From CAZEGI01 sp964512105 (lineage in GTDB: Archaea > Altiarchaeota > Altiarchaeia > IMC4 > CAZEGI01), in contig CAZEGI010000013.1 in NCBI GenBank assembly GCA_964512105.1, forward strand, positions 1 to 33,432: a stretch of DNA of 33,432 bases. The letters are read 5' to 3'. The notes beneath the pieces were generated by a model. The model was given only the letters and a program-made list of their open reading frames with translations. It searched no databases and was not told the DNA's origin. This document shows, in pieces, positions 1-7,347 of the stretch. Numbering within the stretch: the first letter of the stretch is position 1; each line of letters opens with the position of its first letter. A program made the translations under genes and the position numbers.

Positions 1-55
1 GAAAGGCGAAATCTACGAACCAAGAACAGGCAGATATAAAATAACCGAGATGTAA
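1..55 (+). CDS. C-terminal end of an unidentified upstream gene (partial)
   Basis: An open frame enters from the left edge and stops at TAA 53-55. The visible tail is KGEIYEPRTGRYKITEM. The 'IYEPR.G' pattern resembles the last residues of some archaeal winged-helix proteins such as MCM helicases, but 17 residues are too few to assign a function. The last 20 nt of this gene, including the stop codon, are repeated exactly at 1229-1248. Confidence 0.5.
   Translation, partial: KGEIYEPRTGRYKITEM
36..55 (+). repeat. 20-nt direct repeat, left copy
   Basis: This is a perfect match to 1229-1248. It consists of the last codons (K-I-T-E-M, with two bases before them) and stop codon of the upstream gene. 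Bases on either side differ between the copies, so the identity is limited to these 20 nt. The pair encloses the whole 86-1204 gene, with a repeat-to-repeat distance of 1193 bp. Confidence 0.9.
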
Positions 56-85
56 ATTATAAGCCTAAACCTCTCTATTCTATTT

Positions 86-1204
86 ATGGCTACTGTCAGA
101 GAACGCCCGATTGAAGCTGCACTGCCGCATCTCCGCGAAACGCATACTCTCGAAACCCTCCTGGGAGCGATAACTCACTTAGCCAGAAACTACGATCTTG
201 AGGAATACATGCGTGCCAAGGGACCAACAAGCGAAATAACGCTCGCATCCGAACATCCTGGTGAACAGGGTGTGATGATTGCTTACCCGAAGCGCTCCTT
301 CAGGGAAGAGACATGGTATCGGGCGTTATCACCCGCAGAACAAAGGGATGCGGAACTTGAAATTCTTAGACATCTACACACTGAAGTTAAGAAATATACC
401 CCCGAAGTGTACGAAAGATCCAGAAGAAAATCAAAAGCGTCTGGCACATTGGATATCATCAGAGAGTTTGAGGGAGAATTTGGCTTTCCTCCTCCGGAGG
501 GATGGTGTGTTGCTCACACACAACTTATCTGCCGAATTGGTTCGGCAATTGGGTTCGAATGCGGAATGTTTACCATCCCCGACCACGTTGTCGCGTTAGT
601 AAGAACCAAGCCCAGAATGATGGTTTCGGATGCAATGTACGATAGTCCAATGAGCATAACTGAATGGGAGGACAAATTTATGAACGACCCGGATCAATGG
701 GCGGTTGAAATCCGGAGAAAATTTATACCTGCTGGTAAAAGATTATTTAGTGTCCTAAATCCGATATCACATTACATGGGTGAGAAAGTCGTTGACGCAC
801 ATGCACACTCTAACCTGGGTTATATATTAAGACAACAGGTTCGCTTGGAGGAAGCAGAGCATGAATACAGACGAGCAATTGACGCATGTCCGGGCTTTGA
901 AAACGCACATGAGAGTCTTGGATCTCTATTGTTAGGCGCGGGTCGTTTAGAAGAAGCAGAAGCAGAATTTAGAGAGACAATAAGAATAAATCCACGTAAT
1001 CCAGAAGCACACTTTAATCTAGGGTATTTATTTGAAGAAAAAGGCCTTTTAGAAGAAGCGGAGCGAGAGTACAGGATGGCGATTAAAATGAATCTAAAAT
1101 ATGAACGAGCACATAACTATCTAATGGTCCTTCTTCATAGAACGGGCCGTTTGGATGAGTTTTTCGAAGCGTCAGATGCACGCGACGCTGCATTCCAGGA
1201 GTGA
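86..1204 (+). CDS. Transglutaminase-like and TPR domain protein
   Basis: The 372-residue protein has two parts. Residues about 120-230 look like a transglutaminase-like cysteine-protease fold, with a candidate catalytic triad Cys141 (in GWCVAH), His167 (in PDHVVA) and Asp182 (in VSDAMY). Residues about 238-355 are at least three tetratricopeptide repeats, each with a recognisable LEEAE.EYR.AI pattern, and are expected to bind a protein partner. The combination is like the SirB1-type transglutaminase/TPR arrangement, but I see no specific orthology and the substrate is unknown. There is no signal peptide or membrane segment, so it is probably cytoplasmic. The gene stands alone between two copies of a 20-nt direct repeat, which suggests it was inserted between the upstream gene and the presenilin-like gene. 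The TPR call is firm; the transglutaminase call rests on motif spacing only. Confidence 0.75.
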   Translation: MATVRERPIEAALPHLRETHTLETLLGAITHLARNYDLEEYMRAKGPTSEITLASEHPGEQGVMIAYPKRSFREETWYRALSPAEQRDAELEILRHLHTEVKKYTPEVYERSRRKSKASGTLDIIREFEGEFGFPPPEGWCVAHTQLICRIGSAIGFECGMFTIPDHVVALVRTKPRMMVSDAMYDSPMSITEWEDKFMNDPDQWAVEIRRKFIPAGKRLFSVLNPISHYMGEKVVDAHAHSNLGYILRQQVRLEEAEHEYRRAIDACPGFENAHESLGSLLLGAGRLEEAEAEFRETIRINPRNPEAHFNLGYLFEEKGLLEEAEREYRMAIKMNLKYERAHNYLMVLLHRTGRLDEFFEASDARDAAFQE

Positions 1205-1228
1205 TGAAAAACGTTAAAAATACCCTTA

Positions 1229-1248
1229 ATAAAATAACCGAGATGTAA
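1229..1248 (+). repeat. 20-nt direct repeat, right copy
   Basis: Exact copy of 36-55, lying 10 nt before the start codon of the presenilin-like gene. It is outside any long reading frame here and looks like a relic of the 3' end of the gene at 1-55. Confidence 0.9.
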
Positions 1249-1258
1249 TTTCTATACG

Positions 1259-2044
1259 ATGAAATACAAACCCCTGCTCACAGCAATCCTGATATATCTC
1301 TCGGTCCAAGTTATCGGTCTGTACGTGGGATACGACCTACTCGGAAAAATCCAAGCAGAAGTCATCCAACCCGCTGTCCAGAATCCTGAAAGTCCGTATT
1401 CTTCTGTCCAACTTCTGGTCTACATCCTCGTCATGACCGGAGTTCTAATCCTGCTCCTAAAATTCGGCCTTGACATCCTGATAAAAATTTTAGTGGCACT
1501 TTCAATCTTCACCGGAATTTCCATAACCCTGTGGTGCATCTTCGGCGATTACGGTTTTCTGATGACGATACTCCTCATACCCGTAATCCTATGGGAAAGG
1601 AAAAACATATCGGTAATGAACGCCGCGCTCATCCTGACAATCACTGGAATCGGCTCGTTCCTCGGCGCCTCACTTGCAGTGCTTCCCGCGTTCCTCTTCC
1701 TCTCGCTCCTCGCAATCTACGACCTCATCGCAGTTTTCGGAACAAAGCACATGGTTTACCTTGCGGAAAAAGGCAAGGGCAGGTTCCCGTTCATGTTCCT
1801 GATTCCATTCGGCAAAAAAAACCTCGGCTTAGGTACAGGTGACTTGGCAATCCCCCTGATGTTCGCAACCTCGGTCCTGCGGGATTACGCGCTGAGCAAC
1901 GCAGTCATCACAGCACTCGGCGGTTTAGCCGGATTGATAAGTCTGCTGTTCTACATCCAGGGAAAAAAGAAAATAACGCTGCCTGCGCTTCCGCCGGTTG
2001 CAATCGGCTCGATTCTGGGGTTTGGGATTAGTTTGTTGTTCTGA
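1259..2044 (+). CDS. Presenilin/signal-peptide-peptidase-like intramembrane aspartyl protease (A22 family)
   Basis: The 261-residue protein has about eight or nine hydrophobic segments and the three hallmarks of the GxGD intramembrane proteases: Y154-D155 in one membrane helix, G192-T-G-D195 in the next, and the PALP signature at residues 242-245. Asp155 and Asp195 are the expected catalytic pair. The family cleaves transmembrane segments within the lipid bilayer; the archaeal members (for example PSH from Methanoculleus) are the structural models for human presenilin. The local substrate cannot be read from context. The ATG at 1259 follows the right-hand 20-nt repeat by 10 nt. The stop codon (2042-2044) lies inside a 15-nt sequence shared with the structured repeat at 33031, so the gene ends exactly where that element begins. 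Confidence 0.88.
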   Translation: MKYKPLLTAILIYLSVQVIGLYVGYDLLGKIQAEVIQPAVQNPESPYSSVQLLVYILVMTGVLILLLKFGLDILIKILVALSIFTGISITLWCIFGDYGFLMTILLIPVILWERKNISVMNAALILTITGIGSFLGASLAVLPAFLFLSLLAIYDLIAVFGTKHMVYLAEKGKGRFPFMFLIPFGKKNLGLGTGDLAIPLMFATSVLRDYALSNAVITALGGLAGLISLLFYIQGKKKITLPALPPVAIGSILGFGISLLF

Positions 2045-2256
2045 ACCGCAGGGGCCCCGATTTTAAATTCCTACCAGAATTTAAAAACTTAAATCCTATG
2101 GATGGATTTAAGTCCCTTCAGTTTCAAGCTCCTCCTGATTCCCCGAAACGGATTGTGGGGTCTCTCGACCCCACTAATGCATTATCGCACTCAGAGGGGC
2201 TAAGCGAACGTAGTGAGCGCATGCCCCTCCCGCATGTAAACTGGGCGTGACAGTTT
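2041..2256 (-). repeat. tRNA-adjacent structured repeat, copy A (possible ncRNA)
   Basis: The stretch between the presenilin-like gene and tRNA-iMet aligns with 33031-33269, which sits in the same position and orientation after tRNA-Asn. Read on the minus strand, going away from the tRNA, it holds: a hairpin directly abutting the tRNA (arms 2251-2256 and 2238-2243); a 7-bp stem pairing 2223-2229 with 2194-2200; an 8-bp stem 2167-2174/2155-2162 capped by a GAGA (GNRA) tetraloop; then two AT-rich hairpins specific to this copy; and a closing block ending in a 15-nt sequence (2041-2055) identical to 33031-33045. The 7-bp stem shows two compensatory changes relative to copy B. No protein is credibly encoded. 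The function is unknown. Confidence 0.75.
2061..2113. repeat. Two tandem perfect hairpins inside copy A
   Basis: Arms 2061-2070/2077-2086 (10 bp, 6-nt loop) and 2087-2096/2104-2113 (10 bp, 7-nt loop) are perfectly complementary and adjoin each other directly. They are absent from copy B, so they look like an insertion in the element's closing loop. Lying just after the presenilin-like stop codon, they could also act in 3'-end formation. Confidence 0.7.
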
Positions 2257-2330
2257 AGCGGGGGGTAGATTTGAACTACCGACCTTCGGGTTATGAGCCC
2301 GACGAGCACTCCTGGCTGCTCAACCCCGCT
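2257..2330 (-). tRNA. Initiator tRNA-Met (CAU)
   Basis: The 74-nt gene folds completely: a 7-bp acceptor stem (AGCGGGG with CCCCGCT), a 4-bp D stem (GAGC/GCTC), a 5-bp anticodon stem (TCGGG/CCCGA) with loop CTCATAA, a 5-nt variable loop and a 5-bp T stem (GGTAG/CTACC). The A1-U72 pair and three consecutive G-C pairs in the anticodon stem mark it as the archaeal initiator rather than the elongator. The CCA end is not encoded and there is no intron. Confidence 0.96.
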
Positions 2331-2354
2331 TTAAACGGATAGGTATATTGGTAG

Positions 2355-2366
2355 TTTATATATTTA
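2355..2366 (-). promoter_or_regulatory. TATA element of the initiator tRNA gene
   Basis: On the minus strand an AAATATATAAA run lies 25-36 nt upstream of the tRNA 5' end, the usual archaeal TATA position. It slightly overlaps the last codon of carB, which is transcribed in the same direction. Confidence 0.6.
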
Positions 2367-3773
2367 ACTCCCCAGTGCCTCCCGCATCTCCACCAGCTTC
2401 CTGAACTTCTCCAGGAAAAACGGGTTTATGTAGGTAAGGTCGAAAATCTCCTTTGTGGTCATGCCCAACTTTATCGCGTCGAATATGTAAAAAATCCTTT
2501 CGTCATTCGGCACTTTCAGTTTTTGCTTTATCACGTCGGTATTTTTTTCCCCTTTGCCGACAAAATCGGACTTTCGTATATCCAGCGACCGTATTGCCTT
2601 CTGCAGTGCCTCCTCGAAGTTTCTGCCAATCGCCATCACCTCGCCGGTTGCCTTCATCTGCGTCCCAATGGTGCGGTTAATCCCACGGAACTTGTCGAAC
2701 GGCCATCTCGGGAATTTTACAACCACATAATCAATTGCCGGCTCGAAGGATGCGGGCGTTTTTTTCGTGACTGCGTTTGGAATTTCATCAAGAGTTTTTC
2801 CTATCGCGATTTTTGCCGTAACTCTCGCAATCGGGTATCCGGTTGCCTTACTCGCAAGCGCGGAAGAACGCGACACTCTCGGGTTGACCTCAATCACCAT
2901 GTATTCCAGAGTTTCCGGATGAACCGCAAACTGTATGTTGCAGCCGCCCTCGACACCCAGCGCGCGTATTATCTTGATTGATGCAGAACGCAGGGTCTGA
3001 TGGTCCCTGTCGCTCAAAGTTTGTGCCGGTGCTACAACTATGCTATCCCCGGTGTGAACACCCATCGGGTCAATGTTCTCCATACTGCAAACGGTTATGC
3101 AATTGTCCCTCGAATCGCGCATGACTTCGTACTCGTATTCATACCAGCCCAGAAGGCATTTTTCCACAAGCACTTGGTGAATCATGCTCTGCTGTAAACC
3201 AAAAGTAACAACCTGCTCCAACTCAACTCGGTTGTGCGCAATGCCGCTTCCGGTTCCACCGAGTGTGTATGCGGGACGTATTATCACGGGGTAATTGATT
3301 TTTTCAGTAAACATCGCAGCTTCGGTCACTGAAGTTACAGCTTTGCTTGGTGGTATCGGCTCCCCAATTTTTTTCATGAGCGCAGCAAAGCAGTCCCTGT
3401 CCTCCCCGTCCTTTATCGCCTGTATCGGGGTTCCGAGAACCCTGACGTTGTTTTTTTCAAGAACTCCAAGCGCCGCAAGCTGCGATGCCATGTTCAAACC
3501 GGTCTGACCACCGACACCCGGAAGAATCCCATCCGGGTTTTCCTTCTCTATGATTTTTGTGACAATGTCAACGTTTAAAGGTTCAATGTAAACAATGTCC
3601 GCGACATCAGTGTCCGTCATAATCGTTGCGGGGTTCGAGTTTACGAGAACCGTGGTGATGCCCTCCTCTCGCAGGGCCAGACACGCCTGACTTCCGCTGT
3701 AGTCGAATTCCGCGGCCTGACCGATTACAATCGGGCCGGAACCTATTATCATTACCTTTTTGAGTTTTTTCAT
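2364..3773 (-). CDS. carB: Carbamoyl-phosphate synthase large subunit, N-terminal half (split form)
   Basis: The 469-residue protein matches the first half of CarB. It begins with the nucleotide-binding MIIGSGPIVIGQAAEFDYSG segment, continues through the carboxyphosphate ATP-grasp domain (GGTGSG, VEVNPRVSRSSALASKATGYP) and ends after the oligomerisation domain. Full-length CarB is about 1070 residues; a two-gene split at this point is known from Methanocaldococcus and other archaea. In the full enzyme this half phosphorylates bicarbonate with ATP, feeding pyrimidine and arginine synthesis. Neither the second half (carB2) nor the glutaminase carA is in this window. The reading frame ends cleanly with a stop codon just before the tRNA promoter, so this is a genuine split rather than a frameshift visible here. 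Confidence 0.93.
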   Translation of the reverse strand: MKKLKKVMIIGSGPIVIGQAAEFDYSGSQACLALREEGITTVLVNSNPATIMTDTDVADIVYIEPLNVDIVTKIIEKENPDGILPGVGGQTGLNMASQLAALGVLEKNNVRVLGTPIQAIKDGEDRDCFAALMKKIGEPIPPSKAVTSVTEAAMFTEKINYPVIIRPAYTLGGTGSGIAHNRVELEQVVTFGLQQSMIHQVLVEKCLLGWYEYEYEVMRDSRDNCITVCSMENIDPMGVHTGDSIVVAPAQTLSDRDHQTLRSASIKIIRALGVEGGCNIQFAVHPETLEYMVIEVNPRVSRSSALASKATGYPIARVTAKIAIGKTLDEIPNAVTKKTPASFEPAIDYVVVKFPRWPFDKFRGINRTIGTQMKATGEVMAIGRNFEEALQKAIRSLDIRKSDFVGKGEKNTDVIKQKLKVPNDERIFYIFDAIKLGMTTKEIFDLTYINPFFLEKFRKLVEMREALGS

Positions 3774-3825
3774 CTGAAGTTATTGAAAATGGGAATTTAA
3801 CTCACACATCAGTATTTAGCCGCAG

Positions 3826-3857
3826 ATATTTATATCCATCTATATAATTATATTATC
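3826..3857 (+). promoter_or_regulatory. AT-rich promoter of rpl40e
   Basis: The short divergent region between carB and rpl40e contains ATATTTATAT at 3826-3835 and a second TATA-like run at 3841-3857. The first lies 35-44 nt before the rpl40e ATG, which fits a short leader. Confidence 0.5.
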
Positions 3858-3869
3858 CTACTCTGAAAA

Positions 3870-4028
3870 ATGGCGAAATTCCCCGAAGCGGAAGCAAGAT
3901 TGTTCAAGGGCGTGTGCATGAAGTGCAACGCGGTTAATCCGTTAGGCGCAACCAAGTGCAGGAAGTGCGGAACCATCGGAAGAATCCGGAGAAAGAACAA
4001 GAAGAGAATGGCTAAGGGAACTGCCTAA
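3870..4028 (+). CDS. rpl40e: Large ribosomal subunit protein eL40 (L40e)
   Basis: This 52-residue protein begins MAKFPEAEARLF, the characteristic start of archaeal L40e. It carries the two CxxC pairs of the zinc ribbon (Cys16/Cys19 and Cys30/Cys33), followed by a strongly basic tail. It is a structural protein of the 50S subunit. The archaeal form lacks the ubiquitin fusion of eukaryotes. It has its own promoter and runs convergently into the mevalonate operon; its stop codon overlaps the last codon region of the DUF35-type gene on the other strand. Confidence 0.93.
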   Translation: MAKFPEAEARLFKGVCMKCNAVNPLGATKCRKCGTIGRIRRKNKKRMAKGTA

Positions 4029-4423
4029 ACCAACTTGAACTTATATCCATATCTAATTATACCCGCATCACCGTCAGCTATGATTTTTCTGAAGACAAGG
4101 GAAACTTTTTTCCCGATTTTAACATCATCGGGTTTGCAGTCAACAACCTGCGCCGTAACCAGCGGCCCTTCCCTCAGCTTTATGATTCCCAGAACATACG
4201 GTTTCAGAAACTCGAAACCCGCAGGCGGAACATGAACAACGCTGTAACTGTAAACTTCTCCCTTGCCTGAAAATTTGAATTCATGTATAATCCCCTTCCT
4301 CCTGCACTTCGGGCACCAGTCGCGCGGCGGGAAAAACTTTTCACCACACGTTCTGCATTCCGTTCCGATGAGGTTGTACCTCTGGGGTATCAGCCTCCAG
4401 TGTATAGGGATTTTTTCAGTCAT
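4025..4423 (-). CDS. Zn-ribbon/OB-fold (DUF35-type) acyl-CoA-binding partner of thiolase and HMG-CoA synthase
   Basis: The chosen start gives 132 residues. An N-terminal zinc ribbon (Cys23, Cys26, Cys37, Cys40 in the pattern CRTCGEKFFPPRDWCPKC) is followed by an OB-fold domain (GEVYSYSVVHVPPAGF and later strands). In archaea this protein bridges acetoacetyl-CoA thiolase and HMG-CoA synthase, making a complex in which the intermediate is passed on a shared CoA-binding site. The start at 4423 is preferred because it overlaps the thiolase stop by 8 nt (ATGACTGA), as expected for a translationally coupled operon. A longer in-frame start at 4465 would overlap the thiolase much further. It is the last gene of the operon. 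Confidence 0.92.
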   Translation of the reverse strand: MTEKIPIHWRLIPQRYNLIGTECRTCGEKFFPPRDWCPKCRRKGIIHEFKFSGKGEVYSYSVVHVPPAGFEFLKPYVLGIIKLREGPLVTAQVVDCKPDDVKIGKKVSLVFRKIIADGDAGIIRYGYKFKLV

Positions 4424-5576
4424 TTTTGAATATGTGTACTGCACAGGTGGCTCCCGAACCGCCAACGTTGTGCGTTAAACCGATTTTTGCATTCTTTACC
4501 TGCCTTTTATCAGCTTCTCCTCGCAACTGCAGAGCAACCTCGACGGCCTGTGCGATTCCAGTCGCCCCGACCGGATGGCCCTTTGCTTTCAAACCGCCAG
4601 AAGTGTTCACCGGAATCCTTCCTTTAAGAGCGGTTTCGCCCTTCTCGGTCAGTTTTCCACCTTCCCCTATTTTGCAGAACCCGAGCGCTTCAATCGCGAG
4701 TATTTCCGCAATCGTGAAGCAGTCGTGAACTTCCGCAATGTCAATGTCTGAGGGTTTTACCTTTGCCTCTTCATATGCGCGCTTGCCTGCAAGTATCGCA
4801 GCATCGGTCCTGCTCAAACTTTTCCTGTCGTGCAATGCTAAGGTATCCGAAGCCTGCCCGGAACCGATAATCCACACCGGCTTATCCGTGAATTCCTTTG
4901 CTTTTTTCTCGGATGCGAGGACTATCGCGGCAGCACCGTCTGTTATCGGTGAGCAGTCCAATAATTTCAGCGGAGTCGCAACAGACCCTGAGTTCATCAC
5001 ATCCTTAACCGTTATTTTGCTGTGGAATTGTGCGTTCGGATTCAAAAAACCGTTGTGGTGATTCTTCACAGCGACCTGCGCCATCTGTTCCTCGGTTGTT
5101 CCGTATTCGAGCATGTGCCTTCGTGCCATCAACGCGTAAAGTGCAGGAAACGTTGCACCATGGAACGACTCCCATTCCTGGTCGCCGGCTCCGGAAAGCG
5201 CGACTATCGCGGAGTATGTCGAGGCGTCCGTCATTTTTTCAACGCCTCCGGCAACAACAACGTCGTATTCGCTGGATTTTATCGAAAGGTAAGCTTCCCT
5301 TAATGCGAGTCCGCCAGATGCACAGGCCGCTTCAACGCGTGTTGCGGGAATTCCCGACAAACCGGTGTAATCCGCCATCAGCGCGCTTGTGTGCTCCTGT
5401 TCCACGAACAGTCCGGGCGTCATTGAACCCCCGTAAATTGCGTTGATGTCCTTGCCACTGACACCGGCATCCCTTATTGCTTTTACCCCCGCCTCCTGTA
5501 TCAGGCCCCTGTAGCTTTTTTCCCAGTACTCGCCGAACTTGGTCATCCCGACCCCGATGATAGCAACCTTTGTCAT
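4416..5576 (-). CDS. Acetyl-CoA C-acetyltransferase (thiolase), mevalonate pathway
   Basis: The 386-residue thiolase condenses two acetyl-CoA molecules to acetoacetyl-CoA, the first step of isoprenoid lipid synthesis in archaea. Visible active-site elements are the nucleophile Cys85 (EAACASGG), His284 (EVHDCF), the GHP motif with His334 and the HNVGGSG loop at 369-375. Length and motif order are typical of the archaeal SCP-x-type thiolases. The ATG overlaps the HMG-CoA synthase stop (ATGA), and the stop overlaps the start of the DUF35-type gene, so the three products are made together and probably assemble as one complex. Confidence 0.93.
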   Translation of the reverse strand: MTKVAIIGVGMTKFGEYWEKSYRGLIQEAGVKAIRDAGVSGKDINAIYGGSMTPGLFVEQEHTSALMADYTGLSGIPATRVEAACASGGLALREAYLSIKSSEYDVVVAGGVEKMTDASTYSAIVALSGAGDQEWESFHGATFPALYALMARRHMLEYGTTEEQMAQVAVKNHHNGFLNPNAQFHSKITVKDVMNSGSVATPLKLLDCSPITDGAAAIVLASEKKAKEFTDKPVWIIGSGQASDTLALHDRKSLSRTDAAILAGKRAYEEAKVKPSDIDIAEVHDCFTIAEILAIEALGFCKIGEGGKLTEKGETALKGRIPVNTSGGLKAKGHPVGATGIAQAVEVALQLRGEADKRQVKNAKIGLTHNVGGSGATCAVHIFKND

Positions 5577-6625
5577 TTTTGAAGTCCCACTTCCTTTATT
5601 TTGCCTTTGATTTTTGCGTAAATTGCGTAATCTACGTATTCCTTATTGTCCACGTACCTCTGAACCCGTTTTTTGTTCCTGCGTTTTTCGTTTTCCTTCT
5701 CTACCCTTATCACAAAAGAGTCGCTCCCGGCCCCAGAACCGTATGAAGTCAACAGTATGAGGTCCCCAGCTTTTGCGTCGTCCAAAACCCTCGCAAGCCC
5801 GAGCGGCGATGAGCCGGAGTAGGTGTTTCCGATGTACGGCGTGAGCAATCCGAGTTCAACCTGTTTTTTTTCGAAGCCGAGGATACTCGCTGCCCTCAGC
5901 GGAAACTTTCCGTTCGGCTGGTGGAAAACGACGTATTTGAAATCTTCAGGTTTGAGCTTGTTTTTTTCCATAATCCTCTTCGATGCAGAAACAACATGTT
6001 TGAAATATGCGGGGTCTCCAGTGAAACGTGAGCCGTGCTGCGGAAATTCCTCACCCTCGCGCCTCCAGAAGTCCGGCGTGTCCGTGGTGTACGAATAGGT
6101 GTCAAGAATTTCCGCAATGATGTTCTTCGTCCCTATGATGAATGCGGCCCCGCCCGCGGACGCGGTGTACTCAAGAGCGTCACCCGGTTTTCCCTGCGAT
6201 GTATCCGCGCCTATCGCAAGCCCGTACTTTATGTAGTCGGCCTTCGCAAGACCCATGCACGTTTGCATCGCGGCGGTTCCTGCCTTGCATGCGAACTCGT
6301 AATCCGCTGCAGTAAGGTCCGGAGAAGCACCGATGGCTGCTGCAACTATCGTTGCGGTCGGCTTTACGGCGTAGGGATGCGACTCCGAACCAACGTAAAT
6401 CGCCCCGATTTCTTTCGGGTTTATCCCTGCGTGCTCGACAGCGTTTCGTGACGCCTCAACCGAAATCGTAGCAGTGTCCTCATCCAGTGCAGGAACGCTC
6501 TTCTCGTAAACCATAAGTCCGGAACTTACCCTCTTGGCATTCTCGCCCCACACCCTCGCAATCTCCCCTGTTCTTATCCTGTACTTCGGTACGTAAGCAC
6601 CATAACTAACAATCCCTATTTTCAT
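5573..6625 (-). CDS. Hydroxymethylglutaryl-CoA synthase (archaeal type)
   Basis: The 350-residue enzyme condenses acetyl-CoA with acetoacetyl-CoA to HMG-CoA. The catalytic residues are present: Glu81 (VGSESHPYAVK), Cys113 (FACKAGT) and His235 (FHQPNGKFP). Residues from about 315 to the end are lysine/arginine-rich, as in other archaeal members. The start overlaps the stop of the upstream regulator (ATGA) and the stop overlaps the thiolase ATG. No HMG-CoA reductase or later mevalonate gene lies in the window. Confidence 0.95.
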   Translation of the reverse strand: MKIGIVSYGAYVPKYRIRTGEIARVWGENAKRVSSGLMVYEKSVPALDEDTATISVEASRNAVEHAGINPKEIGAIYVGSESHPYAVKPTATIVAAAIGASPDLTAADYEFACKAGTAAMQTCMGLAKADYIKYGLAIGADTSQGKPGDALEYTASAGGAAFIIGTKNIIAEILDTYSYTTDTPDFWRREGEEFPQHGSRFTGDPAYFKHVVSASKRIMEKNKLKPEDFKYVVFHQPNGKFPLRAASILGFEKKQVELGLLTPYIGNTYSGSSPLGLARVLDDAKAGDLILLTSYGSGAGSDSFVIRVEKENEKRRNKKRVQRYVDNKEYVDYAIYAKIKGKIKEVGLQK

Positions 6626-7323
6626 CCTGCAAGTTTTGTATTTAGATTCTTAATTAATTCGTCTTCTGTCCTTAAAGTTGAAATCACCAGCGGGATACCT
6701 TCCACTTTTGCGATACTCACCGCAAGTTTGTCAACCCTCTCCGGCCTGAGCCCATGAAAAACAATCATGCTCGGCTTCGGCTGCGTGACCCGTATGGCAA
6801 TCATTGGTGATCGGCCTGTCGAAACGTTTGTGAACACAAGCGCGCGCTGTGTTGTCGAACCGTACATCTTTTTTAATTCGTTCTCACTCATCGTCAGAAT
6901 CGCCTTTATGCTGTCCACCACCGTATAACCGTAAAGGTTCCTTTCAGCGAATTCCTTATTGGCAACAATCTTCCCTTTCACAGCCTTTACAATGTTCCCC
7001 CCCGATATCGGGTTAAGGAATTCCTTCAGGTCCAGTATTGCGTCACTCTTGGAGTCAATAAGGAATTTTTTTATTATTTCGCCCCCACGCTCGTCATCCA
7101 TTGATATGAGCATGTTGACAATCCTCTTTACAAAACCTATGCCTGGGGTTCTCCTTCCGGATTCGTAGTCCGATATCACCGATGGCGATATCTTCAAAAC
7201 CTTCGCGAGCTCTGCCTGAGAAACGTTGAAGATTTCGCGCCATTTTTTCAGTGCCGTTCCTGAATCGTCCGCCAGCGTTATCTCCCCTGCAATGCTCTTC
7301 TCCAGAAGCCCGGTTGAACTCAT
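6622..7323 (-). CDS. HTH (XRE-like) transcriptional regulator heading the mevalonate operon
   Basis: The 233-residue protein has a Cro/C1-type helix-turn-helix at residues about 23-70 (WREIFNVSQAELAKVLKISP, then SDYESGRRTPG). The C-terminal part of about 160 residues resembles the conserved archaeal regulators of the COG1709 type and probably senses a ligand or mediates oligomerisation. It is the first gene of the operon and overlaps HMG-CoA synthase by ATGA, so autoregulation and control of isoprenoid synthesis are likely. The ligand is unknown. Confidence 0.85.
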   Translation of the reverse strand: MSSTGLLEKSIAGEITLADDSGTALKKWREIFNVSQAELAKVLKISPSVISDYESGRRTPGIGFVKRIVNMLISMDDERGGEIIKKFLIDSKSDAILDLKEFLNPISGGNIVKAVKGKIVANKEFAERNLYGYTVVDSIKAILTMSENELKKMYGSTTQRALVFTNVSTGRSPMIAIRVTQPKPSMIVFHGLRPERVDKLAVSIAKVEGIPLVISTLRTEDELIKNLNTKLAG

Positions 7324-7347
7324 CTTTCCTTAATATTACGCAGAGGG

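Noticed and set aside
2201..2222. GCGAACGTAGTGAGCGC segment as a possible CRISPR or REP repeat
   Set aside because: It occurs once in the window, with no spacer array. It is better explained as the loop of the covarying stem in the tRNA-adjacent element.
2124..2309. Minus-strand ORF of 61 residues across the tRNA-iMet 3' part and its flank
   Set aside because: It overlaps the tRNA and the structured repeat. The similarity to the ORFs at 33045-33319 is explained by the shared RNA-like element; indels between the copies do not keep the frame.
2523..2981. Plus-strand ORF of 152 residues opposite carB
   Set aside because: carB on the other strand is certain and full of conserved motifs; this frame has no recognisable domain.
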